Notes: generated by a model not told the origin, from the sequence alone. A stretch of DNA of 6,905 bases from Candidatus Omnitrophota bacterium (GCA_018814745.1 JAHIZC010000068.1:1-6905), one strand, 5' to 3'; counted from the stretch's first letter, positions 1-6,290 are shown. Translations and numbers: made by a program.

Positions 1-6
1 AAACAG

Positions 7-89
7 TGGGCAGGAGAGGATTCGAACCTCTGAAGGACGAGTCCGCTAGATTTACAGTCTAGTGCGATTGGCCACTCCGCCACCTACCC
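7..89 (-). tRNA. tRNA-Tyr (anticodon GUA)
   Basis: Read on the minus strand this folds into a class II tRNA of 83 nt. The acceptor arms GGGTAGG and CCTGCCC pair with one G-U. The D stem has three pairs (GCG/CGC). The anticodon stem CTAGA/TCTAG encloses the loop CTGTAAA with anticodon GTA, which reads tyrosine UAC/UAU codons. A 14-nt variable region contains a GGAC/GTCC stem, as expected for bacterial tRNA-Tyr. The T arm AGAGG-TTCGAAT-CCTCT is perfect. The discriminator is A and the next bases are CTG, so the CCA end is not encoded and must be added by the CCA-adding enzyme. It lies 12 nt downstream of tRNA-Thr, probably on the same transcript. Confidence 0.97.
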
Positions 90-101
90 ATAATTTTTCA
101 A

Positions 102-174
102 AGCCGGCGAGAGGAATCGAACCCCCGACCCAGTGTTTACAAAACACTTGCTCTACCGACTGAGCTACGCCGGC
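102..174 (-). tRNA. tRNA-Thr (anticodon UGU)
   Basis: A 73-nt class I tRNA on the minus strand. The acceptor stem GCCGGCG/CGCCGGC is fully paired. The D arm is GCTC-AGTCGGTA-GAGC. The anticodon stem AGTGT/ACACT encloses TTTGTAA with anticodon TGT, reading threonine ACA codons. The variable loop is GGGTC. The T arm GGGGG-TTCGATT-CCTCT contains two G-U wobbles. Position 73 is U and no CCA follows. It precedes tRNA-Tyr in transcription, the same order as thrU-tyrU ahead of tuf in many bacteria. I found no convincing promoter directly upstream, so it may depend on read-through from nnrD or on a weak promoter in 175-342. Confidence 0.97.
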
Positions 175-231
175 GTCGTTCAATACAACTTACTTAATTC
201 AAGTTGACTTAATAATTCGTAGTTGAGTTAA

Positions 232-334
232 GGTTAGGAAATTAGTTTTGTTGTTGGGTAAGGTAGTTGGGCTTTAAAAACACCAACTACTTAACCTAAC
301 TACCAAACCGGCATCCTTACCCACAAACCTAACC
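232..334. repeat. Long imperfect inverted repeat between nnrD and tRNA-Thr
   Basis: Three short blocks recur as inverted pairs in nested order. GGTTAGG (232-238) pairs with CCTAACC (328-334). GGGTAAGG (256-263) pairs with CCTTACCC (315-322). GTAGTTGG (263-270) pairs with CCAACTAC (283-290), with a 12-nt loop at 271-282. On the plus strand 219-271 contains no C and 272-309 contains no G, so the two arms are strongly asymmetric. A further related piece (CCTAACTACC, 295-304) gives alternative pairings. No T-run follows on either strand, so this is not a standard intrinsic terminator. It could mark the 3' end of the ftsH-nnrD transcript, act as a processing site before the tRNAs, or be a degenerate mobile palindrome. 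The repeat itself is seen directly; any function is inference. Confidence 0.6.
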
Positions 335-342
335 AAGTATAT

Positions 343-1227
343 CTAAGAGCATTTTCTTATCGCCTCGGGAATATTTGCGGTGATATCCGAAGCAATCATG
401 CCAAGCTGCGTCTTTTGCTTCGCTGCTAGATCTCCGGCAACGCCATGCAGATAAACTGCGTATTTTGCCGCGTCGAAAAGATTTAATCCCTGCCCAAGGA
501 AAGCACCGATTACACCACTTAATACATCGCCGCTTCCCGCAGTTGCCATTCCGGGATTACCGGACCGATTAGTATAAAAATTCCCTTGATCATCAGCAAC
601 TAAAGTATGATGCCCTTTTAAAACTAAAGTGACTTTATTTTTTTTCACGAATTCTTTTACCACACCCTCTCGATCCTCCAAAACCTGGGCCGTTTTTTTA
701 TTTACTAATCTACCCATCTCCCCGGGATGCGGAGTCATGATCGTTGCTCGTCGCTCGTTGCTCCCTGCCCGTCCGGCAGGCGGGGTTGCTCGTAAAATAT
801 TTAAATGCCCAACTATTGCATTTAAACCATCGGCGTCAACTACTGCGGGTTTATCAATTTTAGCTAATAGCTTACGCACTAGGGTTTGAGTAGTTTTCTC
901 TACTCCCAGACCAGGCCCGATTATCAAACAATCTATTGATCTTAAGAAATCACTGATTTTTTTATAACCGGATAAACTCAATCCCCCCTGTTTAGTCTCG
1001 GGTAACGGCAGTGTAATTACTTCTTTCGCTTTTATCTTTATCACTGCGCTATTTATACTCTTAGGAATTCCTAAAGTAACTACTCCCGCTCCCGAACGTA
1101 TACAGGCCTCAGCGCATAATGCCGCTGCACCGGAGAATCCAGCACTGCCGCCTAAAATAAGAATATGGCCAAAATCGCCTTTATGACTTTTAGTTCTTCT
1201 GCGTAATAAGCGCGTTGGCAACCGCAT
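343..1227 (-). CDS. nnrD: ADP/ATP-dependent NAD(P)H-hydrate dehydratase (stand-alone)
   Basis: Removes water from the S-form of hydrated NADH/NADPH at the cost of ADP or ATP, restoring damaged cofactor in the cytoplasm. The 294-residue protein is a ribokinase-fold carbohydrate kinase-like domain. Visible motifs are SHKGDFGHILILGGS (about 14-28), GPGLG (104-108), DADGLN (131-136), TPHPGEM (165-171), KGHHT (204-208) and NPGMATAGSGDVLSG (224-238), the last carrying the catalytic Asp and nucleotide-binding glycines. The NnrE (YjeF_N) epimerase domain that is often fused to it is absent and is not elsewhere in the window. The ATG start gives the usual short leader before HKG; no Shine-Dalgarno is seen, and the gene overlaps acpS by 38 nt, so translation is probably coupled. 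A 14-residue insertion (about 149-162) comes from a palindromic repeat described separately. Confidence 0.93.
   Translation of the reverse strand: MRLPTRLLRRRTKSHKGDFGHILILGGSAGFSGAAALCAEACIRSGAGVVTLGIPKSINSAVIKIKAKEVITLPLPETKQGGLSLSGYKKISDFLRSIDCLIIGPGLGVEKTTQTLVRKLLAKIDKPAVVDADGLNAIVGHLNILRATPPAGRAGSNERRATIMTPHPGEMGRLVNKKTAQVLEDREGVVKEFVKKNKVTLVLKGHHTLVADDQGNFYTNRSGNPGMATAGSGDVLSGVIGAFLGQGLNLFDAAKYAVYLHGVAGDLAAKQKTQLGMIASDITANIPEAIRKCS
743..792. repeat. In-frame palindromic repeat insertion inside nnrD
   Basis: The 8-mer GTTGCTCG occurs at 743-750 and again 42 bp later at 785-792. Between them lie further heptamer units (GTCGCTC at 750-756, GTTGCTC at 757-763) and a GC-rich palindrome, CCTGCC (764-769) with GGCAGG (775-780) around a 5-nt loop, followed by CGGGG. 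Dropping one 42-bp unit leaves the reading frame intact and gives a normal family sequence: residues 146-148 (RAT) repeat as 160-162 (RAT), so NILRAT would join directly to IMTPHPGE. The inserted residues are rich in Ala, Gly, Pro and Arg, unlike the rest of the protein. This resembles palindromic elements that insert into bacterial coding genes, such as RPEs of Rickettsia. The insertion pattern is seen directly; mobility is inferred. Confidence 0.75.
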
Positions 1228-1549
1228 AATTTTTTATATGAGAAATGGATATATGCACATCTATCCTCTTGGATTTACCGTTTAAAATCCTGCAACAAGG
1301 CTTTCCATTTTTATCGTTTAAAATCTGAACATCCCTCCAGTTCAACTCTGAATCTCCCAGCGCCTTGAATACCGCCTCTTTAGCAGCAAACCTCCCGGCT
1401 AAATGCTGATATAAACTTCCCCTGGTCTTGGCATTATCTAATTCGTCTTTGGTAAAAACTCTATTCAAGAAAGACCCTCCCCACTTCTCTATCGCCTGAC
1501 GTAACCTTCTAACTTCGGTAATATCGACACCAGTTCCGATTATTTTCAT
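1190..1549 (-). CDS. acpS: Holo-[acyl-carrier-protein] synthase
   Basis: Transfers 4'-phosphopantetheine from coenzyme A to the serine of apo-ACP, activating fatty acid synthesis in the cytoplasm. The 119-residue length is normal for the family, which acts as a trimer. The N-terminal IIGTGVDITEVRRL carries the metal-binding Asp9, and RFAAKEAVFKALG (53-65) carries the second metal ligand Glu58. SISHIKNYAVANA near the C-terminus matches the conserved ISISH..YAvA segment. The start overlaps the pdxJ stop in an ATGA junction, typical of coupled translation, and the pdxJ-acpS pairing is common in bacteria. The 3' end runs 38 nt into nnrD; all conserved motifs lie upstream of the overlap or at its edge. 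Confidence 0.95.
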   Translation of the reverse strand: MKIIGTGVDITEVRRLRQAIEKWGGSFLNRVFTKDELDNAKTRGSLYQHLAGRFAAKEAVFKALGDSELNWRDVQILNDKNGKPCCRILNGKSKRIDVHISISHIKNYAVANALITQKN

Positions 1550-2262
1550 CTCAGCAAAACCTTCATTTCTTTCACAGCACGATCTAAACCCACTAACACC
1601 GCACGGCAGATAATGGAATAACCGATATTTAATTCCTCAACTTCTTTGATCCTCGCCACCCGTGATACATTATAATAATTTAATCCGTGTCCGGCAAAAA
1701 CATGCAGCCCCTTATTTTTAGCATAGCGGCTCGCTCTTTGTAATTCTAAAAAATATTTATTTTCCTGCTGCATATTCTTGGCATCAGAGTATCTACCGGT
1801 ATGCAGCTCAACTATCTCAACACCCGTCTTCTCAGAAGCCTCAATCTGCTTCTTCTCAGGATCGATGAATAAACTTACGGCAATACCAGCTTTTTTTAAT
1901 TTTTCTACGGTTTTCTTTATTTTTTGAAAATTACGCACCACATCCAAACCGCCTTCAGTAGTCAACTCCGCTCTTCTCTCAGGCACTAAGGTTGCCTGAT
2001 CAGGTTTAAGGCGAGAGGCAATCTTTACAATCTCCTCAGATGTAGACATCTCTAAATTCAATTTTTTCTGAACGGTTTTTTTTAATATATGTAAATCTTT
2101 TTCTTTGATGTGGCGCCTGTCTTCTCTGAGGTGTACAACTATTCCGTCGGCTCCGGCAGCTTCACAAATAAAAGCGGCAAAAACCGGCTCCGGTTCAATA
2201 CCGCCTCTTACCTCTCTTAATGTCGCCACATGATCAATATTTACACCAAGCTCTGGCATCAT
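1546..2262 (-). CDS. pdxJ: Pyridoxine 5'-phosphate synthase
   Basis: Condenses 1-deoxy-D-xylulose 5-phosphate with 3-amino-2-oxopropyl phosphate to give pyridoxine 5'-phosphate, the last ring-forming step of the DXP-dependent vitamin B6 route. At 238 residues it is full length for this TIM-barrel family. Motifs are LGVNIDHVATLR (5-16), GIVVHLREDRRHI (40-52), NLEMS (69-73), PERRAELTTEGGLDV (94-108), VELHTGRYSDAK (151-162) and FAGHGLNYYNV (189-199). His44, Glu71 and His192 correspond to E. coli catalytic His45, Glu72 and His193. In NIGYSIICRAV (212-222) Tyr215 stands where E. coli PdxJ has a His. Two ATG codons are adjacent (2262 and 2259), and an in-frame TGA lies just upstream. The second ATG is better spaced from GAGG, so the product may be 237 residues. 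Confidence 0.96.
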   Translation of the reverse strand: MMPELGVNIDHVATLREVRGGIEPEPVFAAFICEAAGADGIVVHLREDRRHIKEKDLHILKKTVQKKLNLEMSTSEEIVKIASRLKPDQATLVPERRAELTTEGGLDVVRNFQKIKKTVEKLKKAGIAVSLFIDPEKKQIEASEKTGVEIVELHTGRYSDAKNMQQENKYFLELQRASRYAKNKGLHVFAGHGLNYYNVSRVARIKEVEELNIGYSIICRAVLVGLDRAVKEMKVLLR

Positions 2263-2263
2263 A

Positions 2264-2267
2264 CCTC
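2264..2267 (-). promoter_or_regulatory. Ribosome binding site of pdxJ
   Basis: GAGG on the minus strand lies 1 nt before the first ATG (2262) and 4 nt before the second (2259). The closer-to-normal spacing favours initiation at the second ATG. The whole gap to the preceding microprotein stop is 13 nt. Confidence 0.5.
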
Positions 2268-2275
2268 AAACCTAA

Positions 2276-2404
2276 TTACTTCACAGCGGCCTTCACATAA
2301 AACCAGACTATCACCGCGACGATCAAAGAAATTAGTTTTAGCCAAGGATGATGTGTGAACCAATGTTTGATCCGGTAATTAATACTAACTTTTTGTTTGC
2401 TCAT
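2276..2404 (-). CDS. 42-residue membrane microprotein resembling the CdaR/YbbR N-terminal anchor
   Basis: An ATG-to-TAA frame of 42 codons overlaps the 3' end of cdaA by 20 nt and stops 13 nt before pdxJ. The product begins MSKQKVSINYRIKHW, is basic at the N-terminus, and has one hydrophobic helix with the signature PWLKLISLIVAVIVWFYV (20-37), ending in KAAVK. This pattern (a W-L-K-L-x-S-L helix ending in W-x-Y-V) is what I know as the start of CdaR/YbbR proteins, which sit next to cdaA and regulate the cyclase. The extracellular YbbR repeats are missing and there is no space for them before pdxJ. A weak AGGG lies close before the ATG inside the end of cdaA. It is either a minimal CdaA partner or a surviving remnant of cdaR. 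The frame and helix are seen; partnership with CdaA is inferred from position and resemblance. Confidence 0.7.
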   Translation of the reverse strand: MSKQKVSINYRIKHWFTHHPWLKLISLIVAVIVWFYVKAAVK

Positions 2405-3179
2405 CTTCCCTTTTAATCTTCATGATCTCTTTGATTTCTAATAAAAGACTCTCCCGGGTCAATTCCTTATAGAGCTTACCTCTGTAGACTAAAGAAATAT
2501 CGTGCCTCTCCTCTGAGACAATAATCACTATCGCATCCGTCTCTTCACTCAAACCGATAGCTGCCCGGTGTCTGGTCCCGAAAATACGGCTGAGGTACTG
2601 ATTCTGAGTAAGAGGAAAAATGCAACCGGCAGCCATAATCCGGCCGTTTTGTATAATCAAACCTCCGTCATGCAAAGGGTTATAAGGTGTAAATATCGAT
2701 TGGATTAAGTCTGAAGAGACGCGCCCGTCGATCATGACCCCGCTTTCTATATAGGCTGTCAACGGATCGTTCTTCTCCATTGTGATCAGCGCGCCGATCT
2801 TGTCCATCACCAGCGATTCTGCCGCCTTGCAAATCTCCTTTAACATATAATCCAACTCTTCTTCCCTTAAAACAGTACCAAAAATGTTGCGCTGCCCTAT
2901 TCTGGCAAGCCCCTGCCTGATCTCCGGATGAAATATAATCAAAATCGCAATCACCGATATCGCGAACACTTTAGTCAGCAGCCAATTGAGAATCTGGAAA
3001 CCTAACATCTGAAAGAGGAAAAAAGCCACCGACAAAACTATTATCCCCCGTAAGACCTGGATTGCCCGGGTTCCTTCAAAGAAAAACATGATGTGATAAA
3101 ACACAGACCAAAGAATCACTATCTCAATCAAAGGTTTCCAGATATTAATAAAATTCATAATATTACTTAATACCGGCAT
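2385..3179 (-). CDS. cdaA: Diadenylate cyclase, membrane-bound CdaA type
   Basis: Makes cyclic di-AMP from two ATP. This second messenger controls potassium and osmolyte transport and cell-envelope balance in many bacteria. The 264-residue protein starts with three predicted transmembrane helices (about 13-33, 39-61 and 65-83) and continues with a cytoplasmic DAC domain from about residue 90. Active-site motifs are PLHDGG (168-173), where most relatives have D-G-A, and GTRHRAAIGLSE (201-212). The alternative start at Met8 looks like some family N-termini, but GAGG 7 nt before the ATG at 3179 supports the longer form. The start overlaps folP by 13 nt. In many bacteria cdaA is followed by cdaR and glmM; here only a CdaR-like anchor peptide follows, then pdxJ. 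Confidence 0.93.
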   Translation of the reverse strand: MPVLSNIMNFINIWKPLIEIVILWSVFYHIMFFFEGTRAIQVLRGIIVLSVAFFLFQMLGFQILNWLLTKVFAISVIAILIIFHPEIRQGLARIGQRNIFGTVLREEELDYMLKEICKAAESLVMDKIGALITMEKNDPLTAYIESGVMIDGRVSSDLIQSIFTPYNPLHDGGLIIQNGRIMAAGCIFPLTQNQYLSRIFGTRHRAAIGLSEETDAIVIIVSEERHDISLVYRGKLYKELTRESLLLEIKEIMKIKREDEQTKS

Positions 3180-4369
3180 CTCTCTACCTCATTTAATATT
3201 TTTAACGACTGCTTTGTTTCCCTTACATCGTGCACCCTGACAATATGCGCACCGTTATTCACTGCCAGAACAGAGGATGATACCGAACCAAAGATCCGCT
3301 CCTGAACCTGGGCTTTCAATAATCGGCCGATAAAAGATTTTCTGGAAGTACCGACTAAAATCGGCATCCCTAAGACCTTCAATTCTCTCAGACGCTTTAA
3401 TATCTCTAAATTATGCTCCAAGTCCTTACCAAAGCCGATACCCGGATCAATAATTATCTTTTTTTTCTCAACCCCTGAATCCTGCGCCCTCTTGATGGCA
3501 GCGGATAGATGATCGATGATCTCTAGGATCAAAGAAGAATACCTGGGATTCTTCTGCATAGTCCAGGGGCGGCCCTTCATATGCATAATCACCACAGCGG
3601 CTTTACGCCTGGCAATAATACCGGCCATTTTATGGTCTCTTAAACCGCTAATATCATTCACCATCAATGCTCCGCTATCTAAAGCACTCTTTGCCACTTC
3701 CGGATTATAAGTATCTATCGAAATAGGCACCTTTATCCGCTTTACTAAAGCTTTGATCGCGGGTATGGTTCTGGATAGTTCCTCTTTTATTGATACCGGC
3801 CTTGCTCCCGGCCTGCTGGATTCTCCGCCGACATCGATTATATCTGCGCCATCCCTGACCAACTTCTGAACATAATTAACTACCGGCCCGATATCCTTCT
3901 TAGGGTAAAGGCCGTCGCCGCTGAATGAATCCGGAGTAAGGTTAAGAATGCCCATAATATGCGGCCTTCTGCTCAAATTGAGCCTATGTCCGCCTAGCTC
4001 AAGCAGAAAATTATTCTTTTGATAATTCAGCAAAGACAGAGAAAGATCCCTGGCTAAACGGTCTAAGCCAAAAGGCTGACGATATAATTTATCTTGCAGA
4101 CGATTAAACTGAGAAACATTGCCCATAATCAGACAATCAGTCTTTTTGGCCTTGCCGGTCAATGCACCCCGGGCAACAGCCACATCGCCACCCAAAGATA
4201 ACATCTCTTGCTTTAAAATATTTGCCGTGATATTAGAGATGGAATTTACTCTCACCAGATAGTTCATCGCCTTAGGCAGCATTATCTTGCTTCCGTAAGG
4301 GTCTACTCCGATATCCCGCATTATTTCTTTTAACTCACCTGGCTTGGATAATTGAAACATGCTGATCAT
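3167..4369 (-). CDS. folP: Dihydropteroate synthase with N-terminal extension
   Basis: Joins 6-hydroxymethyl-dihydropterin diphosphate to p-aminobenzoate to form dihydropteroate in folate synthesis; this enzyme is the target of sulfonamides. The TIM-barrel catalytic domain covers about 135-400, with MGILNLTPDSFSGDG (139-153), DVGGESSRPGA (179-189), SIDTY (217-221), ND (238-239), MHMKG (262-266), IDPGIGFGK (307-315), GTSRKSFIG (340-348) and a final HDV (380-382). At 400 residues it exceeds the usual 270-290 because of about 130 extra N-terminal residues, including ANILKQEMLSLGGDVAVARG (49-68). I recall this extension from other bacterial DHPS proteins, but its role is unknown to me. The ATG lies 9 nt after the ftsH stop with no Shine-Dalgarno; Met4 is an alternative start. 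Coupled reinitiation after ftsH is likely. Confidence 0.95.
   Translation of the reverse strand: MISMFQLSKPGELKEIMRDIGVDPYGSKIMLPKAMNYLVRVNSISNITANILKQEMLSLGGDVAVARGALTGKAKKTDCLIMGNVSQFNRLQDKLYRQPFGLDRLARDLSLSLLNYQKNNFLLELGGHRLNLSRRPHIMGILNLTPDSFSGDGLYPKKDIGPVVNYVQKLVRDGADIIDVGGESSRPGARPVSIKEELSRTIPAIKALVKRIKVPISIDTYNPEVAKSALDSGALMVNDISGLRDHKMAGIIARRKAAVVIMHMKGRPWTMQKNPRYSSLILEIIDHLSAAIKRAQDSGVEKKKIIIDPGIGFGKDLEHNLEILKRLRELKVLGMPILVGTSRKSFIGRLLKAQVQERIFGSVSSSVLAVNNGAHIVRVHDVRETKQSLKILNEVERCRY
3187..3190 (-). promoter_or_regulatory. Ribosome binding site deciding the cdaA start
   Basis: GAGG on the minus strand, 7 nt before the ATG at 3179 and inside the 3' end of folP. No comparable site precedes the second candidate ATG at 3158, so the upstream start is preferred. 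Confidence 0.6.
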
Positions 4370-4378
4370 TAGATTAAT

Positions 4379-6235
4379 CTAAACGGACTCCTTTTTCTCC
4401 ATTTCTAATAGGCTCTTTACTTCTTCGCCGTCCATCACTTCTTTCTCTAAAAGTTTATCGGATAAAGTCTTCAGCTTGTTCATATTTTTCTCTAATAAGC
4501 CTTTAGTTTTATCATAGGCCTCATCAATAATCTTCTTGACCTCTTCATCAATAATGCGCGCGGTCTCTTCGCTGTAATTCTTTTCTTCCCCCAGCTCCTT
4601 ACCCAAAAATACCAAATTACCCCTTCTGCCTAAAGTGACGTTCCCTAATTTCTCAGACATACCGAACTGGGTCACCATACGCCGGGCCATCTGTGTCGCC
4701 ATCTCCAGGTCATTCTGGGCGCCATTGGTAACTTCCTGCAGCACTAACTCCTCTGAGGCTCGGCCTCCCAGCATAAGCGCGATTTCCGCAACCAACTCTC
4801 TCTTTGTCCAGTAATGCCTGTCTTCAAACGGCGGGGTAAAAGTATATCCTCCTGCTAATCCTCTTGGGATAATCGACACCTTCTTTACCGGGTTAACTTC
4901 GGATAGAAGCAACGACATCAACGCATGCCCTGACTCATGAAGAGCGGTAATCAGTTTCTCCTTCTTCGATAAAATATGGCTCTTCTTCTCCGGCCCCATG
5001 AGCACCCGCTCTACGGATTTCTCAAAATCAATCTTCTCCACAGCCTCTTTATTATGCCTTGCTGCAAGTAAAGCAGCTTCATTGCAGAGGTTTGCCAGAT
5101 CAGCTCCGGAGAAACCGGGAGTCTGACTGGCGATAGATTTGAGGTCTACGCTGGAGGCAAGTTTTATTTTACGCGTATGTACCTTAAGTATTTCTCCTCT
5201 TCCTTTAATATCAGGCAGATTAACTACGATATGCCGGTCAAATCTACCCGGACGCAGAAGCGCCGGATCCAATGTATCGGGCCGGTTGGTTGCAGCGATT
5301 AATATCAATCCTTGAATAGCATCGAAACCGTCCATCTCGACTAAAAGTGCGTTTAGGGTTTGTTCCCGTTCATCGTGCCCCCCTCCGATACCTGCAAAGC
5401 GCAATCTTCCCACCGCATCTAATTCGTCGATAAAAATAATCGCTCCTTTACCGGAAACTTTACCAGCTCGTCGACCCTGTTCAAACAGATCTCTTACCCG
5501 GCTAGCTCCAACACCGACAAACATCTCTACAAAGTCTGAACCGGAAATACTAAAAAATGGGACCCCCGCTTCACCGGCTACTGCACGGGCGATCAATGTC
5601 TTCCCGCAACCAGGCGGGCCAACTAATAAAACACCCTTAGGAATCTTTCCGCCTAACTTTTGAAATTTTTTCGGATCTTTTAAGAATTCGATTACTTCCT
5701 GCAGCTCTTCCTTTGCCTCGTCAACACCGGCAACATCATTATCAAAAGTTATCTTCTCTGTTTCCTTGTGGATCTTGGGCTTTACCTTGCCAAAGGTTAA
5801 GATCTTGCTTCCTAATTGCTCTCCGCGCGATGCCATCATCCACCAAAAGAATATCAATAATAAGATCGGCCCAAGATTAAAAATTAGAGTAAGCCAGAAT
5901 GTCCGAGGCGGCCTAACTTCAAAATTATCCAGGTTTTCCCGCATCAGTTTAAGCAATTCCTGGTCATTATCCGGGATATTTACGAAGAACTTGGAACCAT
6001 CTTCAAACTCACCCTGCACAACCGTCTCGATCTTAGCTACAGTCCTGATCTGTGAAGGATTATCCTTCAGTATCTTATAAAACTGGCTGTAGGCCAACTC
6101 CTTAGGGACTCCGCTCATCGAAACGTTGAGAGAGTTAAAGAGCATGAAAATGATGATAATCGCAAAGATCCAGCCCAAAGGCAAGCGTTTGAATTTGTTA
6201 TTTTGTTTAGATTTACCTAGGTTATGGTTTGGCAT
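4379..6235 (-). CDS. ftsH: ATP-dependent zinc metalloprotease FtsH
   Basis: A hexameric inner-membrane AAA+ protease that pulls out and degrades unassembled membrane proteins and some cytosolic regulators. The 618-residue protein has a basic N-terminus, TM1 at about 20-38, a short periplasmic part, and TM2 at about 113-135. The AAA module shows Walker A GPPGCGKT (206-213), a pore loop with FVG (239-241), Walker B IIFIDE (266-271) and the second region of homology [20 protein letters not shown] (317-336). The zinc site is HESGH (433-437), where most FtsH have HEAGH; Asp509 in NGAQNDL is the likely third ligand. The C-terminus (about 556-618) is highly charged and helical. A strong promoter and ribosome site lie directly upstream, so it probably heads the operon running to nnrD. 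The tilS-ftsH-folP proximity is also known from Firmicutes. Confidence 0.98.
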   Translation of the reverse strand: MPNHNLGKSKQNNKFKRLPLGWIFAIIIIFMLFNSLNVSMSGVPKELAYSQFYKILKDNPSQIRTVAKIETVVQGEFEDGSKFFVNIPDNDQELLKLMRENLDNFEVRPPRTFWLTLIFNLGPILLLIFFWWMMASRGEQLGSKILTFGKVKPKIHKETEKITFDNDVAGVDEAKEELQEVIEFLKDPKKFQKLGGKIPKGVLLVGPPGCGKTLIARAVAGEAGVPFFSISGSDFVEMFVGVGASRVRDLFEQGRRAGKVSGKGAIIFIDELDAVGRLRFAGIGGGHDEREQTLNALLVEMDGFDAIQGLILIAATNRPDTLDPALLRPGRFDRHIVVNLPDIKGRGEILKVHTRKIKLASSVDLKSIASQTPGFSGADLANLCNEAALLAARHNKEAVEKIDFEKSVERVLMGPEKKSHILSKKEKLITALHESGHALMSLLLSEVNPVKKVSIIPRGLAGGYTFTPPFEDRHYWTKRELVAEIALMLGGRASEELVLQEVTNGAQNDLEMATQMARRMVTQFGMSEKLGNVTLGRRGNLVFLGKELGEEKNYSEETARIIDEEVKKIIDEAYDKTKGLLEKNMNKLKTLSDKLLEKEVMDGEEVKSLLEMEKKESV

Positions 6236-6242
6236 TATTCTT

Positions 6243-6252
6243 TCCTTCCTCC
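6243..6252 (-). promoter_or_regulatory. Ribosome binding site of ftsH
   Basis: The minus strand reads GGAGGAAGGA. The AAGGA part lies 7 nt before the ATG at 6235 and the GGAGG part 12 nt before it. It is the strongest ribosome site in the window, in keeping with ftsH being the first gene of its transcript. Confidence 0.75.
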
Positions 6253-6261
6253 AAAAATTTT

Positions 6262-6290
6262 ATTATATACGTAACTAGTTGAAAAATCAA
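6262..6290 (-). promoter_or_regulatory. Sigma-70-type promoter of ftsH and downstream operon
   Basis: On the minus strand a -35 box TTGATT (6285-6290) is followed by exactly 17 nt and a perfect -10 box TATAAT (6262-6267). Transcription would begin near 6255, giving a leader of about 20 nt with the ribosome site right at its 5' end. It lies in the 62-bp gap after tilS, the only gap of that size between protein genes here. I see no operator or hairpin next to it. Confidence 0.75.

Noticed and set aside
175..231. Promoter for the tRNA genes
   Set aside because: Only loose matches (such as TATTAA without a properly spaced -35 box) are present, which is too weak to report.
232..334. Intrinsic terminator for the ftsH-nnrD operon or for a plus-strand transcript
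   Set aside because: The stem is long but bulged and AT-rich, and no run of T follows on either strand; reported as an inverted repeat only.
629..889. Plus-strand open frame of 86 codons inside nnrD
   Set aside because: It lies wholly antisense to a well-supported gene, shows no recognisable motif and has no ribosome site that I can see.
3156..3158. Alternative cdaA start at Met8
   Set aside because: It resembles some family N-termini but has no ribosome site, whereas the ATG at 3179 has GAGG at 7 nt.
3516..3710. Plus-strand open frame of 64 codons inside folP
   Set aside because: It is antisense to conserved DHPS motifs and is explained as a shadow of the folP codons.
4369..4382. Perfect 14-nt palindrome TTAGATTAATCTAA across the ftsH stop and folP start
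   Set aside because: It is AT-rich and short, could form only a five-pair stem with a four-base loop, and is explained well enough by the stop codon and base composition.
5766..6080. Plus-strand open frame of 104 codons inside ftsH
   Set aside because: It is antisense to the ftsH N-terminal region, with low-complexity composition and no motif.
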